DNA from: Noviherbaspirillum sp. UKPF54
Lineage (GTDB): Bacteria; Pseudomonadota; Gammaproteobacteria; Burkholderiales; Burkholderiaceae_D
NCBI RefSeq assembly: GCF_007874125.1
Contig: NZ_CP040128.1
Span: 1,302,001-1,366,000 of the forward strand
Reading direction: 5' to 3'
Length of the DNA stretch: 64,000 nucleotides
Within the stretch, counting starts at the first letter, position 1. Every line of letters starts with the position of its first letter. Positions 50,553 through 61,093 of the stretch are shown here, piece after piece. Position numbers and translations under genes: made by a program. The notes beneath the pieces were generated by a model, which worked only from the letters and a program-made list of their open reading frames with translations, searched no databases and was not told the origin of the DNA.

Positions 50553-51602
50553 ATGAGCAATCGGCTGGGAAAATTGGTCGAACGCTTGGGAGGCCAACTG
50601 ATAGGCGATGCCGATATAGAAGTATTTGGCATCGCTCCGCTGGATGACGCAAACGCGTCCCACATCACATTTCTTTCCAATCCCAGGCTGCGCGCGCAAG
50701 CGGCGCAAACCAAGGCTGCGGCGCTGATTCTGTCGGCGGCCGACGATGCGGCTATCAGCGCGACGTACCAAGGCGCGCGTATCGTCACGGATAATCCATA
50801 CGCGTATTTTGCGCGCACGGCACAGTTGTTCGCGGAGCAAAGCGCCGTACCGCTCGTGCCCGGCATCGATCCGCGAGCCAGCGTGCATCCGGATGCGAAA
50901 GTGTCGGCGGAAGCGTACGTTGGCCCCCAAGTCACGATCGAGGCTGGCGCCGTCATCGGCGACCGGGCAGTGATCGATGCGGGGTGTTTTGTCGGACGCA
51001 ATGCGCAAATCGGCGCCGACACGCATTTTTTCGCCAATGTCACGTTCCACGCCGGCTGCGAGATCGGCGAGCGCGGCATCATTCATTCGGGCGCTGTGAT
51101 CGGTGCGGACGGATTCGGATTTGCCAATGAAAAGGGCGCCTGGATCAAGATCCCGCAAACCGGACGTGTGGTGATCGGCGATGACGTGGAGATCGGCGCC
51201 AACACCACGATCGATCGCGGCGCGCTGGCCGATACCGTGATCGAAGATGGCGTCAAGCTCGACAATCAGATCCAGATTGGCCATAACTGCCATATCGGCG
51301 CGCATACCGCGATGGCGGGTTGCGTCGGTGTCGCCGGTAGCGCCCGGATCGGGAAATATTGCACGTTCGGCGGCGCCGCGATGGTGCTCGGCCATTTGAC
51401 GATTGTGGACAACGTCCATATTTCGTCGGGCAGCATGGTGTCGCGCTCGATCATGGAACCCGGGCAATACACCGGCTTCTATCCGCTTGCCAAGAACGCG
51501 GAATGGGAAAAATCGGCCGCGATCGTACGCAATCTGGGATCAATGCGTGAGAAAATCCGCGAGCTGGAAAAAACAATCAAATCGCTCATCGAAAAAAAGT
51601 AA
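50553..51602 (+). CDS. lpxD: UDP-3-O-(3-hydroxyacyl)glucosamine N-acyltransferase
   Basis: It adds the second acyl chain in lipid A synthesis. The 349-aa protein has an N-terminal uridine-binding domain (about 1-100), then a left-handed beta-helix of hexapeptide repeats (from [20 protein letters not shown] near 110), and a C-terminal helical extension ([14 protein letters not shown]). The catalytic histidine region is [17 protein letters not shown]. The stop shares a base with the fabZ start. Confidence 0.96.
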   Translation: MSNRLGKLVERLGGQLIGDADIEVFGIAPLDDANASHITFLSNPRLRAQAAQTKAAALILSAADDAAISATYQGARIVTDNPYAYFARTAQLFAEQSAVPLVPGIDPRASVHPDAKVSAEAYVGPQVTIEAGAVIGDRAVIDAGCFVGRNAQIGADTHFFANVTFHAGCEIGERGIIHSGAVIGADGFGFANEKGAWIKIPQTGRVVIGDDVEIGANTTIDRGALADTVIEDGVKLDNQIQIGHNCHIGAHTAMAGCVGVAGSARIGKYCTFGGAAMVLGHLTIVDNVHISSGSMVSRSIMEPGQYTGFYPLAKNAEWEKSAAIVRNLGSMREKIRELEKTIKSLIEKK

Positions 51603-52072
51603 TGAAAACTCTCGATATAAATCAAATCAAAGAATATTTGCCGCATCGTTATCCGTTGTTGCTGGTCGATCGCGTACTGGAATGGGAATCCGGAAAATCG
51701 ATTACTGCGATCAAGAACGTCACGGTGAATGAGGAATTTTTCAACGGGCATTTCCCGCACAAGCCAGTCATGCCAGGCGTATTGATGATCGAGGCGATGG
51801 CGCAGACGGCTGCTTTGCTGTCCTTCCTGACAATGGGGCAGAAGCCGGACGAGAACAGCGTGGTGTATTTCGTCGGCATCGACGGCGCCCGCTTCAAGCG
51901 TCCGGTCGAGCCGGGTGATCAATTGAAGATGCAAGTCGAGATCCTGCGCCAGTCGCGCGGTATCTGGAAATACAAGGCGGTGGCGACGGTCGACGGCCAG
52001 ACAGCGGTGGAAGCCGAACTGATGTGCACCATGCGTAGCGCAACCGACGCCAGCCAGCCGGCGGGGCAGTAA
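51602..52072 (+). CDS. fabZ: 3-hydroxyacyl-ACP dehydratase FabZ
   Basis: It dehydrates 3-hydroxyacyl-ACP in fatty acid elongation and draws on the same pool used by LpxA. The 156-aa hot-dog fold enzyme has catalytic H50 in [12 protein letters not shown] and E64 in VLMIEAMAQ, matching E. coli H54 and E68. [17 protein letters not shown] is the conserved start. One-base overlaps with lpxD and lpxA indicate tight coupling. Confidence 0.97.
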   Translation: MKTLDINQIKEYLPHRYPLLLVDRVLEWESGKSITAIKNVTVNEEFFNGHFPHKPVMPGVLMIEAMAQTAALLSFLTMGQKPDENSVVYFVGIDGARFKRPVEPGDQLKMQVEILRQSRGIWKYKAVATVDGQTAVEAELMCTMRSATDASQPAGQ

Positions 52073-52860
52073 TGGCCAACATTCATCCGACCGCCATCGT
52101 CGACCCGAAGGCGGAACTCGACGATTCGGTCGAGATCGGCGCGTATTCGATTGTCGGGCCGAACGTCAAGATCGGCGCCCGGACCAAGGTGGGGCCGCAC
52201 GTGGTGATCGAGGGACATACGACGATCGGCTGCGACAATACTTTCTTCCAGTTTTCGTCGATCGGCGCGGCGCCTCAGGACAAGAAATACAAGGGCGAGC
52301 CGACCCTGCTGGAGATCGGCGACCGCAACACGATCCGCGAATTCTGCACCTTCAACCTCGGCACGGCGCAGGATGCCGGGGCAACGCGCATCGCCAGCGA
52401 TAACTGGATCATGGCGTACGTCCATGTCGCGCATGATTGCCAGCTCGGCAGCAATATTATTTTGGCGAACAACGTGACGCTTGCTGGCCATGTGCATCTG
52501 GCCGACTGGGTGTTTTTGGGCGGGTTTACGACCATTCATCAGTTCTGCCATGTCGGCGCCCATGCAATGACCGCCTTTACCGCCGCCGTGAGCCAGGACG
52601 TTCCGCCATTTGTGACGGCCGCAGGCAACCGTGCCGTACCTGCGGGGATCAATTCCGAAGGACTGAAGCGCCGCGGTTTCACACCAGAACAGATCGCCGC
52701 CATCAAACGCGCCTACAAGCTGGTATACAGGGCCGGATTGTCGTTGGACGATGCCAAGTCGGCGCTGGCGCAGGAAGAAATCAAGTCACCTGCAGCGGCT
52801 GAATCGATCCGCATGTTGCGCGAGTTCGTGGAAAATAGCAGCCGTGGCATCATCCGCTGA
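52072..52860 (+). CDS. lpxA: UDP-N-acetylglucosamine O-acyltransferase
   Basis: It catalyses the first step of lipid A synthesis, 3-O-acylation of UDP-GlcNAc from hydroxyacyl-ACP. The 262-aa trimer subunit has a beta-helix of hexapeptide repeats from the N-terminus ([20 protein letters not shown]) and catalytic-site block [21 protein letters not shown] near 120-140. A C-terminal helical domain follows ([18 protein letters not shown]). The lpxB start lies inside its last codons. Confidence 0.97.
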   Translation: MANIHPTAIVDPKAELDDSVEIGAYSIVGPNVKIGARTKVGPHVVIEGHTTIGCDNTFFQFSSIGAAPQDKKYKGEPTLLEIGDRNTIREFCTFNLGTAQDAGATRIASDNWIMAYVHVAHDCQLGSNIILANNVTLAGHVHLADWVFLGGFTTIHQFCHVGAHAMTAFTAAVSQDVPPFVTAAGNRAVPAGINSEGLKRRGFTPEQIAAIKRAYKLVYRAGLSLDDAKSALAQEEIKSPAAAESIRMLREFVENSSRGIIR

Positions 52861-54007
52861 GCTGTCCCTTGCGATGGTCGCCGGCGAGACTTCCGGAGAC
52901 CTGCTCGCGAGCCGCTTGTTGTCTGGCCTGCGGCCGCATTTGCCGCACGCCGATATTCATGGAATCGGCGGGCCGAAGATGGCGCAGTACGGCTTTCGCA
53001 GCGACTGGCCGATGGAAAAGCTTTCGGTGCGCGGCCTGTTCGAGGTGCTCGCGCATTACCGCGAAATCAAGGGTATCCAGAATACGCTGCGTGATGCCTT
53101 GTTGCGGGAAAGGCCGGCCGCCTTCATCGGCGTCGATGCCCCTGACTTCAATTTCGGCCTGGAAGAGCAGCTGAAGCGGGCTGGCATCCCAACCATGCAT
53201 TTCATCAGTCCGTCGATCTGGGCATGGCGCGCAGGGCGCATCAAGAAGATCGCGCGTGCCGTGTCCCACATGCTGGTGGTATTCCCCTTCGAAGAGGAGA
53301 TTTACCGCAAGGCTGGAATTCCGGTGACCTATGTCGGCTATCCGCTGGCCGAGGTCATTCCCATGGAGCCGGACGTCGACGCCGCTCGCATGGCGCTCGG
53401 CTTGCCGAACGAAGGGCGCGTGATCGCCATCCTGCCAGGCAGTCGCATGTCCGAACTGAAGTACAACACTGTTGCATTCATCGAGGCTGTCAAGGTATTG
53501 GCCCAGCGCGACCCGTCGATCCGCTTCGTGGTGCCGATGGCCGGCGAGAAGCAGCGCGCTTATTTTCTCGAACTGGTATCGAAGGCGGGCTTGGCCGATG
53601 TCCCGATCCAGCTGACGGCGGGGCGTTCGCATGAAGCCATCGCGGCCGCGGACGTGGTGCTGGTTGCTTCGGGTACCGCAACGCTGGAGGTGGCGCTGTT
53701 CAAGAAGCCGATGGTGATCGCATACAAGATGATGCGGGCCTCGTGGCATATTCTGCGCCACATGGGGTACCAACCTTGGATCGGACTGCCGAATATCCTC
53801 GCGCAGGAATTCGTCGTGCCCGAATTACTTCAGGATGCGGCCACGCCGCAGGCGCTCGCCGATGCATTGTGGGCGCAGTTGGACGACGACGCGTTGCGTG
53901 CGCGGCTGCGCCAGCGATTTACGGATATGCATCACTCGCTGTTGCGCGATACAGCGCGGGAGAGTGCGCAGGCGGTCCTGCAATTGATTGGACGACGGCC
54001 GGCATGA
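52844..54007 (+). CDS. lpxB: Lipid A disaccharide synthase
   Basis: It joins UDP-2,3-diacylglucosamine and lipid X into the lipid A disaccharide on the inner membrane. The 387-aa GT19 glycosyltransferase shows [19 protein letters not shown] (about 7-25), [15 protein letters not shown] and [13 protein letters not shown]. An upstream frame extends into lpxA, but similarity begins after the GTG taken here, giving a 17-nt overlap with lpxA. The later ATG would remove the first beta-strand. It overlaps rnhB by 4 nt. Confidence 0.95.
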   Translation: MASSAELSLAMVAGETSGDLLASRLLSGLRPHLPHADIHGIGGPKMAQYGFRSDWPMEKLSVRGLFEVLAHYREIKGIQNTLRDALLRERPAAFIGVDAPDFNFGLEEQLKRAGIPTMHFISPSIWAWRAGRIKKIARAVSHMLVVFPFEEEIYRKAGIPVTYVGYPLAEVIPMEPDVDAARMALGLPNEGRVIAILPGSRMSELKYNTVAFIEAVKVLAQRDPSIRFVVPMAGEKQRAYFLELVSKAGLADVPIQLTAGRSHEAIAAADVVLVASGTATLEVALFKKPMVIAYKMMRASWHILRHMGYQPWIGLPNILAQEFVVPELLQDAATPQALADALWAQLDDDALRARLRQRFTDMHHSLLRDTARESAQAVLQLIGRRPA

Positions 54008-54654
54008 AAAAGAAGGACGTGAGTCTGTCGCTGTTTGACCACGCGGGCGAAGTAATTTGCGGCGTGGACGAGGCCGGGCGCGGTCCGCTTGCCGGCGCCG
54101 TGTTTGCCGCAGCCGTGATTCTCGATCCCTTCAAGCCGATCGCCGGTTTGCGCGACTCCAAGAAGCTGACGGAAGCCCGGCGCGAAGCGCTGGCCGAACA
54201 GATCAAGGCGGACGCGCTGGCGTGGGCGATCGCTTGCTGCACCGAAGCTGAAATCGACGAGATCAACATTCTGCAGGCGTCGCTCCTGGCGATGCGGCGC
54301 GCGGTCGAGGCGCTGAAAGTGCAGCCCACGCTCGCGCTGGTCGATGGCAACCGCTGTCCTGTGATGCCGCTGCGCTCCGAAGCGATCGTAAAGGGCGACG
54401 ACAAGGTGCCGGCCATTTCCGCCGCATCGATACTGGCGAAGACTGCGCGCGACGCTTCCATGCTGGCGCTGCACCGGCAGTATCCGGATTACGCCTTCGA
54501 CCGGCACAAGGGATATCCCACCGCGCTGCACTTGGAGCGCCTGCGCCTGCACGGTGTGACACCGGTACACCGCAAATCATATGCGCCAGTACGGGCATTG
54601 ATCGATGCTTGCGAGGAGACGGGCATGGGACGGGACGGCAAAGGAACTACATGA
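54004..54654 (+). CDS. rnhB: Ribonuclease HII
   Basis: It cleaves RNA in RNA-DNA hybrids and misincorporated ribonucleotides. The 216-aa protein has the catalytic D22-E23 pair in [18 protein letters not shown] and [11 protein letters not shown]. Later acidic residues lie in LALVDGN and [12 protein letters not shown] longer upstream frame overlaps lpxB and is not needed. It is coupled to lpxB by ATGA and to the following methyltransferase gene in the same way. Confidence 0.96.
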   Translation: MKKKDVSLSLFDHAGEVICGVDEAGRGPLAGAVFAAAVILDPFKPIAGLRDSKKLTEARREALAEQIKADALAWAIACCTEAEIDEINILQASLLAMRRAVEALKVQPTLALVDGNRCPVMPLRSEAIVKGDDKVPAISAASILAKTARDASMLALHRQYPDYAFDRHKGYPTALHLERLRLHGVTPVHRKSYAPVRALIDACEETGMGRDGKGTT

Positions 54655-55436
54655 AGGCGATTTCATCGCGCGAGAACCCGTTGTACAAGGAATTGAAGCT
54701 GCTGGCATCGAATCCTCATGCACGGCGCAAGGCAGGGCGCACGCTGCTCGACGGCGTGCATTTGTGCGAGGCTTATCTACAGCACGTCGGATTGCCACCA
54801 TTGTGTATCGTCAGCGAGGACTCTGTCGGGCATGCGGAAGTTGCCTCTATCGTGCAACGTTGCGAAGCGGCGAGGGCGCAATGCATCGTGCTGCCGGAAG
54901 CGCTTTTTCATGCCTTGAGCCAGGTCGAGCACGGTGTCGGATTGCTGTTTGTGGTCGATACGCCGCGTATTGCCCCACCTAAAAACCTGGTACGTGGAGC
55001 GGTGTTGCTCGATAACCTGCAAGATCCGGGAAATCTCGGCTCGATTCTGCGTAGCGCCGCTGCGGCAGGGATCGAGGATGTTTACTGCAGCAAAACGACC
55101 GTGTTTGCATGGTCGCCGAAGGTTCTGCGCGCCGGAATGGGGGCGCACTTTCTGCTCAATATCTTCGAGAATGTCGACCTCGGCAGCTTGGTGCGCGCCG
55201 CACGCATACCGATATTAGCAACCAGTTCACATGCCGACAAACGGATATATGACGTCGACTTGGCGGGCCCTGTCGCTTGGCTGTTCGGCCACGAGGGTCA
55301 AGGCGTTTCCGGGGATTTGCTCGACTTGGCCACTTGGCGCGTATCGATCCCGCATCTTGGCGAGGTGGAGTCGCTGAACGTCGCGGCAAGCGCCGCCGTG
55401 TGCTTTTTCGAGCAGGTGCGCCAGAAAACAGCCTGA
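54651..55436 (+). CDS. SpoU/TrmH family RNA 2'-O-methyltransferase
   Basis: It is a SAM-dependent RNA ribose methyltransferase, probably acting on 23S rRNA or tRNA. The 261-aa protein has an N-terminal substrate-binding domain and a SPOUT knot with the three motifs [31 protein letters not shown] and [17 protein letters not shown]. The closest named relatives are RlmB/TrmH-like, but the target cannot be told from sequence. ATG chosen at [15 protein letters not shown], overlapping the rnhB stop by 4 nt. It ends the supercluster. Confidence 0.92.
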   Translation: MKAISSRENPLYKELKLLASNPHARRKAGRTLLDGVHLCEAYLQHVGLPPLCIVSEDSVGHAEVASIVQRCEAARAQCIVLPEALFHALSQVEHGVGLLFVVDTPRIAPPKNLVRGAVLLDNLQDPGNLGSILRSAAAAGIEDVYCSKTTVFAWSPKVLRAGMGAHFLLNIFENVDLGSLVRAARIPILATSSHADKRIYDVDLAGPVAWLFGHEGQGVSGDLLDLATWRVSIPHLGEVESLNVAASAAVCFFEQVRQKTA

Positions 55437-55463
55437 TCGAGCGGTGGCGGACGGAGGGAATTG

Positions 55464-55805
55464 TCAGCCGCACTCTCGGTATACAAGGCCGGGCGCTACA
55501 TAGTATTCGTCTGCCTCCAGCGTCATCCTGCTTTGCATCGGACAGACGCGGTCGAACTGGCATTTCCGTCCGTTGATGATCGCGTAGCGATGAATCTGTG
55601 AGTCCTGGTAACTGCCGATCGGTTCGAGCACTTGTTCGGGGCGGGCGAAAGGCATGGCCTCGCGAGGCTTGGCGTCCGCCCTAGATTTATCAAGGAGACC
55701 GAGCGACTCAATATCGCTCTCGACATGTCCCAGCCCGTCCTTTAGTGCCCAGAAAAAAAATACCAGGCCGCCCCACAATACGAGTTCGATCAATAGCAAA
55801 TCCAT
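55464..55805 (-). CDS. Small membrane-anchored protein of unknown function
   Basis: This 113-aa protein has one N-terminal hydrophobic helix (LLLIELVLWGGLVFFFWAL) and a soluble C-terminal domain. SQIHRYAIINGRKCQFDRV followed by LEADEYYVAPGLVYRECG looks like a compact beta-rich module; two cysteines in KCQFDRVCP could pair. I recall similar short proteins in Oxalobacteraceae but know no function. It is convergent with the SpoU methyltransferase gene and lies downstream of ppsR, separated by a terminator. Confidence 0.65.
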   Translation of the reverse strand: MDLLLIELVLWGGLVFFFWALKDGLGHVESDIESLGLLDKSRADAKPREAMPFARPEQVLEPIGSYQDSQIHRYAIINGRKCQFDRVCPMQSRMTLEADEYYVAPGLVYRECG

Positions 55806-55905
55806 GGCACCGCTCCATCAACGCCTATGCTTTCTTTATACTCAATTTGTAAGGAATCTGTAAGGTTTTTCGGGGTGATATTGACTGGAACTGCCTAGTC
55901 GAATG

Positions 55906-55937
55906 AAAAATGCCGCGACGCTGGCGCGGCGCGGCAT
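55906..55937 (-). terminator. Rho-independent terminator of ppsR
   Basis: ATGCCGCG and CGCGGCAT form an 8-bp stem with a 12-nt loop 22 nt past the stop. On the minus strand it is followed by TTTTT. Confidence 0.82.
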
Positions 55938-55958
55938 AGTTACAGCAATGCCAGCCAA

Positions 55959-56807
55959 TCAATATGAGCGTTTGTCCAGCTTGATTTCTTGAAGAATCAT
56001 TGTTGCAATTTCTTCAATTGATTTTGCCGTCGAGGACATCCAGCGTATGCCTTCGCGACGCATCATTTTTTCCGCCTCGTTGATTTCGTACCGACAATTT
56101 TCCAGTGCTGCGTATTTGCTTCCTGGCCGCCGCTCATTGCGCACTTCGGACAGGCGGTCCGGGGCAATGGATAATCCGAATATCTTCTTCTTGTACGCCA
56201 GCAAACCATTCGGCAGCTTGCCGCGTTCGAAATCGTCCGGGATCAGCGGGTAATTGGCAGCCTTGATCCCGTATTGCATGGCGAGGTAGAGGCTGGTCGG
56301 GGTTTTCCCGGAACGCGACACGCCCACCAGGATTACGTCGGCGGCGGCGAGGTTCTGGTCCGATTGGCCATCGTCATGCGCAAGCGAGAAATTGATCGCC
56401 TCAATACGGTTCTTGTATTCCTCCGAGTCGGCGATGTTATGGCTGCGCCCCACCGTATGCGTGGACTTCACGCCCAGTTCCTGCTCCAGCGGCTCGACAA
56501 AGGTCTGGATCAGGTCCATGTGCATACCCTTGGATTGCCTGACTACCGATGACAGCTCCGCCTTGACCAAGGTGGAAAACACGATGGGGCGCTTGCCATC
56601 GATCTCGCAGGCGTCGTTAATATGGCGTACAGCCTCATAAGCCTTGTCGAGCGTATCGATGAAAGGAAGGCGAACTTGCTTGAATCGCAACTCGAACTGG
56701 GTCAGCACGGAATGGCCGAATGTCTCCGCCGTGATACCGGTCCCATCGGAAACGAAGAATACAGTGCGATCGGCAGGCGGCAAATGTTGGGCGGACAAGT
56801 CTGGCAT
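55959..56807 (-). CDS. ppsR: PEP synthase regulatory kinase/pyrophosphorylase
   Basis: It is a bifunctional DUF299 enzyme that inactivates PEP synthase by ADP-dependent phosphorylation and reactivates it by phosphate-dependent removal. The 282-aa protein has the P-loop GVSRSGKT at 162-169 followed by [19 protein letters not shown], plus [15 protein letters not shown] at the N-terminus. It is divergent from ppsA, its target, as in many proteobacteria. It ends in a strong terminator. Confidence 0.95.
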   Translation of the reverse strand: MPDLSAQHLPPADRTVFFVSDGTGITAETFGHSVLTQFELRFKQVRLPFIDTLDKAYEAVRHINDACEIDGKRPIVFSTLVKAELSSVVRQSKGMHMDLIQTFVEPLEQELGVKSTHTVGRSHNIADSEEYKNRIEAINFSLAHDDGQSDQNLAAADVILVGVSRSGKTPTSLYLAMQYGIKAANYPLIPDDFERGKLPNGLLAYKKKIFGLSIAPDRLSEVRNERRPGSKYAALENCRYEINEAEKMMRREGIRWMSSTAKSIEEIATMILQEIKLDKRSY

Positions 56808-56982
56808 AATCTTATCTAATTTGAAATGATGAAAAACTCTCAGTTGTGCACGGCGGATTCCTGTTGCACACTGTAAAATGACATTGAACAGTAAGCCATG
56901 CCGCGCTCACGACGAAGAATAACAAGAAATGAGCCGTGCCACCGCATATGAAGATTTCTATCATCAAACTTAAAGGGTTGTT

Positions 56983-59406
56983 ATGTCCAACACAGCTATG
57001 GGTGCTACCCAGGGGGCTACTTACGTAGCATCATTTGAACATCTGAGAATGACGGACGTCGAGTCCGTCGGCGGCAAGAATGCGTCGCTGGGTGAAATGA
57101 TCAGCCAGTTGGCCGGTGCCGGCGTGCGTGTGCCCGGCGGGTTCGCGACCACCGCGCAGGCGTTTCGCGACTTCCTGTCCTACAGCGCCGGTGGTGGTGC
57201 AACGCTCGCACAGCGCATCGAGGACCGCCTCGCGTCGCTGAATATCGACGATGTGCGCGCGCTGGCTGCAGCCGGCGCCGAAATCCGTCAATGGATCATC
57301 GACACCCCGTTCCAGCCGCGCCTGGAACAGGAGATCCGCGAGTTTTACCAGCGCCTGGTCGCCGATTCGACCGCTGAGATGTCGTTTGCGGTGCGTTCCT
57401 CCGCGACTGCCGAAGATTTGCCGGATGCATCGTTCGCGGGCCAGCAGGAAACCTTCCTGAATGTGGTCGGCATCGACAATGTGCTGGAAGCGATCAAGCA
57501 TGTGTTTGCATCGTTGTACAACGACCGCGCGATTTCATATCGCGTGCACAAGGGGTTTACCCATTCCGAAGTGGCATTGTCTGCGGGCGTGCAGCGCATG
57601 GTGCGTTCCGATATCGGTGCCGCCGGCGTGATGTTCACCATCGATACCGAATCCGGCTTCAAGGATGTCGTGTTCATCACCGCCAGCTACGGCCTAGGCG
57701 AGACAGTGGTGCAGGGAGCGGTCAATCCTGACGAATTCTACGTGCACAAACCGATGCTGGAGCAGGGCAAGCTGCCCATCATCCGCCGCAATATCGGTTC
57801 CAAGCTGATCAAGATGGAATTCACCGGCGAAGCGAAAGCCGGCCGCTCGGTGAAGACGGTCGACGTGCCGATCGAGCTGCGCAACCGCTATTCGCTGAAC
57901 GACCAGGAAATCGTCGAGCTGGCCAAGTATGCAGTCATCATCGAAAAGCACTATGGCCGCCCGATGGATATCGAATGGGGCAAGGATGGCCGCGACGGCA
58001 AGCTGTACATCCTGCAGGCGCGCCCGGAAACGGTGAAGTCGCAGCAAAAGGCGACCGATGCGCAGCAGCGCTTCAAGCTCAAGGGCAATGGCGTCGTGCT
58101 GGCTTCGGGCCGCGCGATCGGCCAGAAGATCGGCGCCGGCCCGGTGCGTGTGATTCGCGACCCCTCCGAGATGGAGCGCGTGCAGCCGGGCGACGTGCTG
58201 GTGGCCGACATGACCGACCCCAACTGGGAGCCGGTGATGAAGCGCGCTTCCGCAATCGTGACCAATCGCGGCGGACGCACCTGCCATGCGGCGATCATCG
58301 CGCGCGAGCTGGGTGTGCCGGCGGTGGTCGGCTGCGGTAATGCGACCGACATGCTGAAAGACGGCACCTTGGTGACCGTGTCCTGCGCCGAGGGCGATGA
58401 AGGCAAGATTTATGACGGCTTGCTGGAAACCGAGGTGACCGAAGTGTCGCGCGGCGAACTGCCGGAAGTGCCGGTGAAGATCATGATGAACGTCGGTAAC
58501 CCGCAGCTGGCGTTCGACTTCCAGTCGATCCCGAACGGCGGCGTCGGCCTAGCGCGCCTGGAGTTCATCATCAACAACAACATCGGCGTGCATCCGAAGG
58601 CGATCCTGGAATATCCGGGCATCGACGCCGACTTGAAGAAGGCGGTCGAATCGGTCGCGCGCGGCCATGCGTCGCCCAAGGCCTTCTATGTCGATAAGTT
58701 GGCCGAAGGCGTGGCAACGATCGCCGCCGCATTCTGGCCGAGGCCGGTGATCGTGCGCCTTTCCGACTTCAAGTCGAACGAGTACAAGAAGTTGATCGGC
58801 GGTTCGCGATACGAGCCGGACGAGGAAAACCCGATGCTCGGCTTCCGCGGCGCGGCGCGCTACCTGGCAGAGGATTTTGCCGAGGCGTTCGAGATGGAAT
58901 GCCAGGCGATGAAGCGGGTGCGCAACGACATGGGCCTGACCAATGTCGAAATCATGGTGCCGTTCGTGCGCACGCTCGGCCAGGCGGAAAAGGTTGTCAA
59001 CCTGCTTGCGAAGAACGGTCTGAAGCGCGGCGAAAACGGCCTGCGCCTGATCATGATGTGCGAAGTGCCGTCCAACGCGATACTGGCCGAGCAGTTCCTG
59101 GAGTATTTCGACGGTTTCTCGATCGGTTCCAACGACCTGACCCAGCTCACGCTCGGCCTGGATCGCGATTCTGGCATGGAATTGCTGGCGGCCGATTTCG
59201 ATGAGCGCGACCCGGCTGTGCGCGCCTTGCTGTCCAAGGCGATTGCTGCATGCCGTGCGCAGGGCAAGTACATCGGCATCTGCGGTCAGGGGCCGTCGGA
59301 CCACCCGGATTTCGCGGAGTGGCTGATGAAAGAGGGGATTGCATCGATTTCGCTGAATCCCGATACCGTGATCGATACCTGGCAAAAGCTGGCGACGGTG
59401 CGCTGA
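56983..59406 (+). CDS. ppsA: Phosphoenolpyruvate synthase
   Basis: It converts pyruvate, ATP and water to PEP, AMP and phosphate for gluconeogenesis. The 807-aa protein has an N-terminal ATP-grasp domain ([35 protein letters not shown]). The phosphohistidine domain carries [15 protein letters not shown] with the swivelling His near 435 and the regulatory threonine just before it. A C-terminal TIM barrel ends in [16 protein letters not shown] and [11 protein letters not shown]. It is controlled by the divergent ppsR product. It ends in a strong terminator. Confidence 0.97.
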   Translation: MSNTAMGATQGATYVASFEHLRMTDVESVGGKNASLGEMISQLAGAGVRVPGGFATTAQAFRDFLSYSAGGGATLAQRIEDRLASLNIDDVRALAAAGAEIRQWIIDTPFQPRLEQEIREFYQRLVADSTAEMSFAVRSSATAEDLPDASFAGQQETFLNVVGIDNVLEAIKHVFASLYNDRAISYRVHKGFTHSEVALSAGVQRMVRSDIGAAGVMFTIDTESGFKDVVFITASYGLGETVVQGAVNPDEFYVHKPMLEQGKLPIIRRNIGSKLIKMEFTGEAKAGRSVKTVDVPIELRNRYSLNDQEIVELAKYAVIIEKHYGRPMDIEWGKDGRDGKLYILQARPETVKSQQKATDAQQRFKLKGNGVVLASGRAIGQKIGAGPVRVIRDPSEMERVQPGDVLVADMTDPNWEPVMKRASAIVTNRGGRTCHAAIIARELGVPAVVGCGNATDMLKDGTLVTVSCAEGDEGKIYDGLLETEVTEVSRGELPEVPVKIMMNVGNPQLAFDFQSIPNGGVGLARLEFIINNNIGVHPKAILEYPGIDADLKKAVESVARGHASPKAFYVDKLAEGVATIAAAFWPRPVIVRLSDFKSNEYKKLIGGSRYEPDEENPMLGFRGAARYLAEDFAEAFEMECQAMKRVRNDMGLTNVEIMVPFVRTLGQAEKVVNLLAKNGLKRGENGLRLIMMCEVPSNAILAEQFLEYFDGFSIGSNDLTQLTLGLDRDSGMELLAADFDERDPAVRALLSKAIAACRAQGKYIGICGQGPSDHPDFAEWLMKEGIASISLNPDTVIDTWQKLATVR

Positions 59407-59434
59407 TCGGTGGACATGTCTTGTTGAGATGCGA

Positions 59435-59461
59435 AAACGCGGGCTTCATGCCCGCGTTTTT
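59435..59461 (+). terminator. Rho-independent terminator of ppsA
   Basis: AAACGCGGGC and GCCCGCGTTT form a 10-bp stem with a 5-nt loop and a T-rich tail, 29 nt after the stop. Confidence 0.88.
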
Positions 59462-59509
59462 GTTTAGAGTAATCTGTTGTAAGGCGGCAAAAATGCAGAT
59501 AGAAAGCAT

Positions 59510-59537
59510 TTGACGGCAAGGGGTTTTGGATTAGACT
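59510..59537 (+). promoter_or_regulatory. Sigma-70-type promoter downstream of ppsA
   Basis: TTGACG and TAGACT are 16 nt apart, predicting a start near 59544. An overlapping alternative lies just upstream: TTGTAA and TAGAAA, 17 nt apart (59477-59505). Both point at the terminator 50-90 nt further on and at nfeD. Confidence 0.55.
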
Positions 59538-59543
59538 TAAGCA

Positions 59544-59634
59544 ACCTTATTCATGGACAACAACCAACAAAAACGGCAGTACAAGGTGGTTTGAACCCCC
59601 GCCAGCCTCGCGGCTGCGGGGGTGTTTTATTTTT
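59544..59634 (+). ncRNA. Candidate small RNA or attenuated leader upstream of nfeD
   Basis: Between the promoter pair and a very strong terminator is a unit of about 90 nt. It holds an A/C-rich unstructured stretch and a 13-codon ORF (59553-59594, MDNNQQKRQYKVV) whose stop abuts the terminator stem. No clear ribosome site precedes that ORF. The arrangement fits either a small regulatory RNA or a leader that attenuates nfeD-qmcA. Neither reading is proven. Confidence 0.45.
59595..59634 (+). terminator. Strong intrinsic terminator in the ppsA-nfeD gap
   Basis: ACCCCCG/CGGGGGT and CAGCC/GGCTG form a 12-bp stem with one bulged C and a TCGC loop, followed by GTTTTATTTTT. It is separate from the ppsA terminator 135 nt upstream and lies 30 nt before the nfeD start. 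Confidence 0.88.
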
Positions 59635-59663
59635 GTGCTGCAGTAAGAATGCGGGGACTGAAA

Positions 59664-60107
59664 ATGGCGGATTGGATGATCTGGTTTGTTTTCGCCGGTG
59701 CTCTGGTGATCCTGGAAATGTTTACCGGGACGTTTTATCTGCTGATGATCGGTTTCGGCTTGGTCGCCGGCGGCTTGGTGGCTTTTGCCGGCTTGGGGCG
59801 CGAAGCGCAACTGATCGGTGCAGGTATCGTCGGTGCGATTGCCACCTATGGCCTGCGGCGCAGCAAATGGGGAGGCATGACGCGGCGTCTGGCTGCCCGT
59901 GATCCGAACGTCAATCTCGACATCGGGCAGGCTTTGAAAGTCGACGCCTGGAATGAGGACGGCAAGACGGCCCGAGTAACATATCGCGGCGCTTTATGGG
60001 ATGTCGAACTCGAACATGATGCCGATTGCGTGCCAGGCATCTTCACCATTCGGGAAATCCGTGGCAATCGCCTGATCGTTTCAAAAGATCGCAAACAAGA
60101 TAACTGA
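59664..60107 (+). CDS. NfeD-family membrane protein (short form)
   Basis: This 147-aa protein has two or three N-terminal transmembrane segments (WMIWFVFAGALVILEMFTG; FYLLMIGFGLVAGGLVAFAG) and a C-terminal OB-fold domain (about 85-147, IGQALKVDAWNEDGKTARVTYRG). This is the short NfeD1b type without a ClpP-like protease domain. Such proteins pair with SPFH/stomatin proteins in membrane microdomains. The start is set by GGGGA upstream of the inner ATG. The SPFH gene begins 15 nt downstream. Confidence 0.88.
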   Translation: MADWMIWFVFAGALVILEMFTGTFYLLMIGFGLVAGGLVAFAGLGREAQLIGAGIVGAIATYGLRRSKWGGMTRRLAARDPNVNLDIGQALKVDAWNEDGKTARVTYRGALWDVELEHDADCVPGIFTIREIRGNRLIVSKDRKQDN

Positions 60108-60122
60108 AAAGAAAGGATGCCC

Positions 60123-61049
60123 ATGCAATTCGGATTCGGAAATCTCGGCCTGATTTTGTTTGTCGTTGCGGTGGTATTCGTCGTCAAGACGATCAACGTG
60201 GTGCCGCAGCAGCATGCCTGGGTCGTCGAGCGACTGGGCAAATATTACGCCACGCTCGGCCCCGGCCTGAATATCGTATTGCCGTTTATTGACCGCATCG
60301 CCTACAAGCATTCGCTGAAAGAAATTCCGCTCGACGTTCCCAGTCAAGTCTGCATTACCAAGGATAATACGCAGCTGCAAGTGGATGGCATCCTGTACTT
60401 TCAGGTGACCGACCCCATGCGCGCATCGTACGGATCGTCCAATTACCTGATGGCGATTACGCAGCTGGCGCAAACCACCCTGCGTTCCGTCATCGGGCGC
60501 ATGGAGCTGGACAAGACCTTCGAGGAACGCGATCACATCAACAAGGCGGTGGTCAGTGCAATCGATGAGTCGGCGGCAAACTGGGGCGTCAAGGTGCTGC
60601 GTTATGAAATCAAGGATCTGACCCCGCCCAAGGAAATCCTGCATGCAATGCAGGCACAGATTACGGCAGAACGCGAAAAGCGCGCCCTGATTGCTGCGTC
60701 GGAGGGGCGCAAGCAGGAACAGATCAATATCGCCAGCGGCGAGCGCGAAGCGGCGATCGCCAAGTCCGAAGGTGAAAAGCAGGCGGCGATCAATCGCGCG
60801 CAAGGCCAGGCCGCCGGTATTCTTGCCATCGCGGAAGCGAGCGCGGAAGCATTGCGCAAGACGGCAGCGGCCATCCGCGAGCCGGGCGGCTCGGACGCGG
60901 TCAACCTGAAAGTGGCGGAACAGTATGTGAGTGCCTTCTCGCAGCTGGCAAAAACCAATAACTCGATTATCGTTCCCGCCAACATGAGCGACATCAGCGG
61001 CTTGATCGCGAGCGCGTTGCAGGTCGTAAAATCGCAGCAAAAAGCGTGA
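60123..61049 (+). CDS. SPFH/stomatin family protein (QmcA-like)
   Basis: This 308-aa inner-membrane protein has one N-terminal transmembrane segment (LGLILFVVAVVFVVKTI). The SPFH/band-7 domain (about 25-190) contains VPQQHAWVVERLGKYYATLGPG, and a C-terminal Ala/Glu-rich coiled coil lies at about 190-280. It likely forms oligomeric scaffolds with the NfeD partner and may modulate FtsH protease, by analogy with QmcA/HflKC. The second of two nearby ATGs has AAAGGA at proper spacing, so it is chosen over the ATG two codons earlier. Confidence 0.9.
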   Translation: MQFGFGNLGLILFVVAVVFVVKTINVVPQQHAWVVERLGKYYATLGPGLNIVLPFIDRIAYKHSLKEIPLDVPSQVCITKDNTQLQVDGILYFQVTDPMRASYGSSNYLMAITQLAQTTLRSVIGRMELDKTFEERDHINKAVVSAIDESAANWGVKVLRYEIKDLTPPKEILHAMQAQITAEREKRALIAASEGRKQEQINIASGEREAAIAKSEGEKQAAINRAQGQAAGILAIAEASAEALRKTAAAIREPGGSDAVNLKVAEQYVSAFSQLAKTNNSIIVPANMSDISGLIASALQVVKSQQKA

Positions 61050-61093
61050 GCCGGAAAGGCGCGCCGCAAGGAGGAAGGGCGCGCCGGGCGTGA

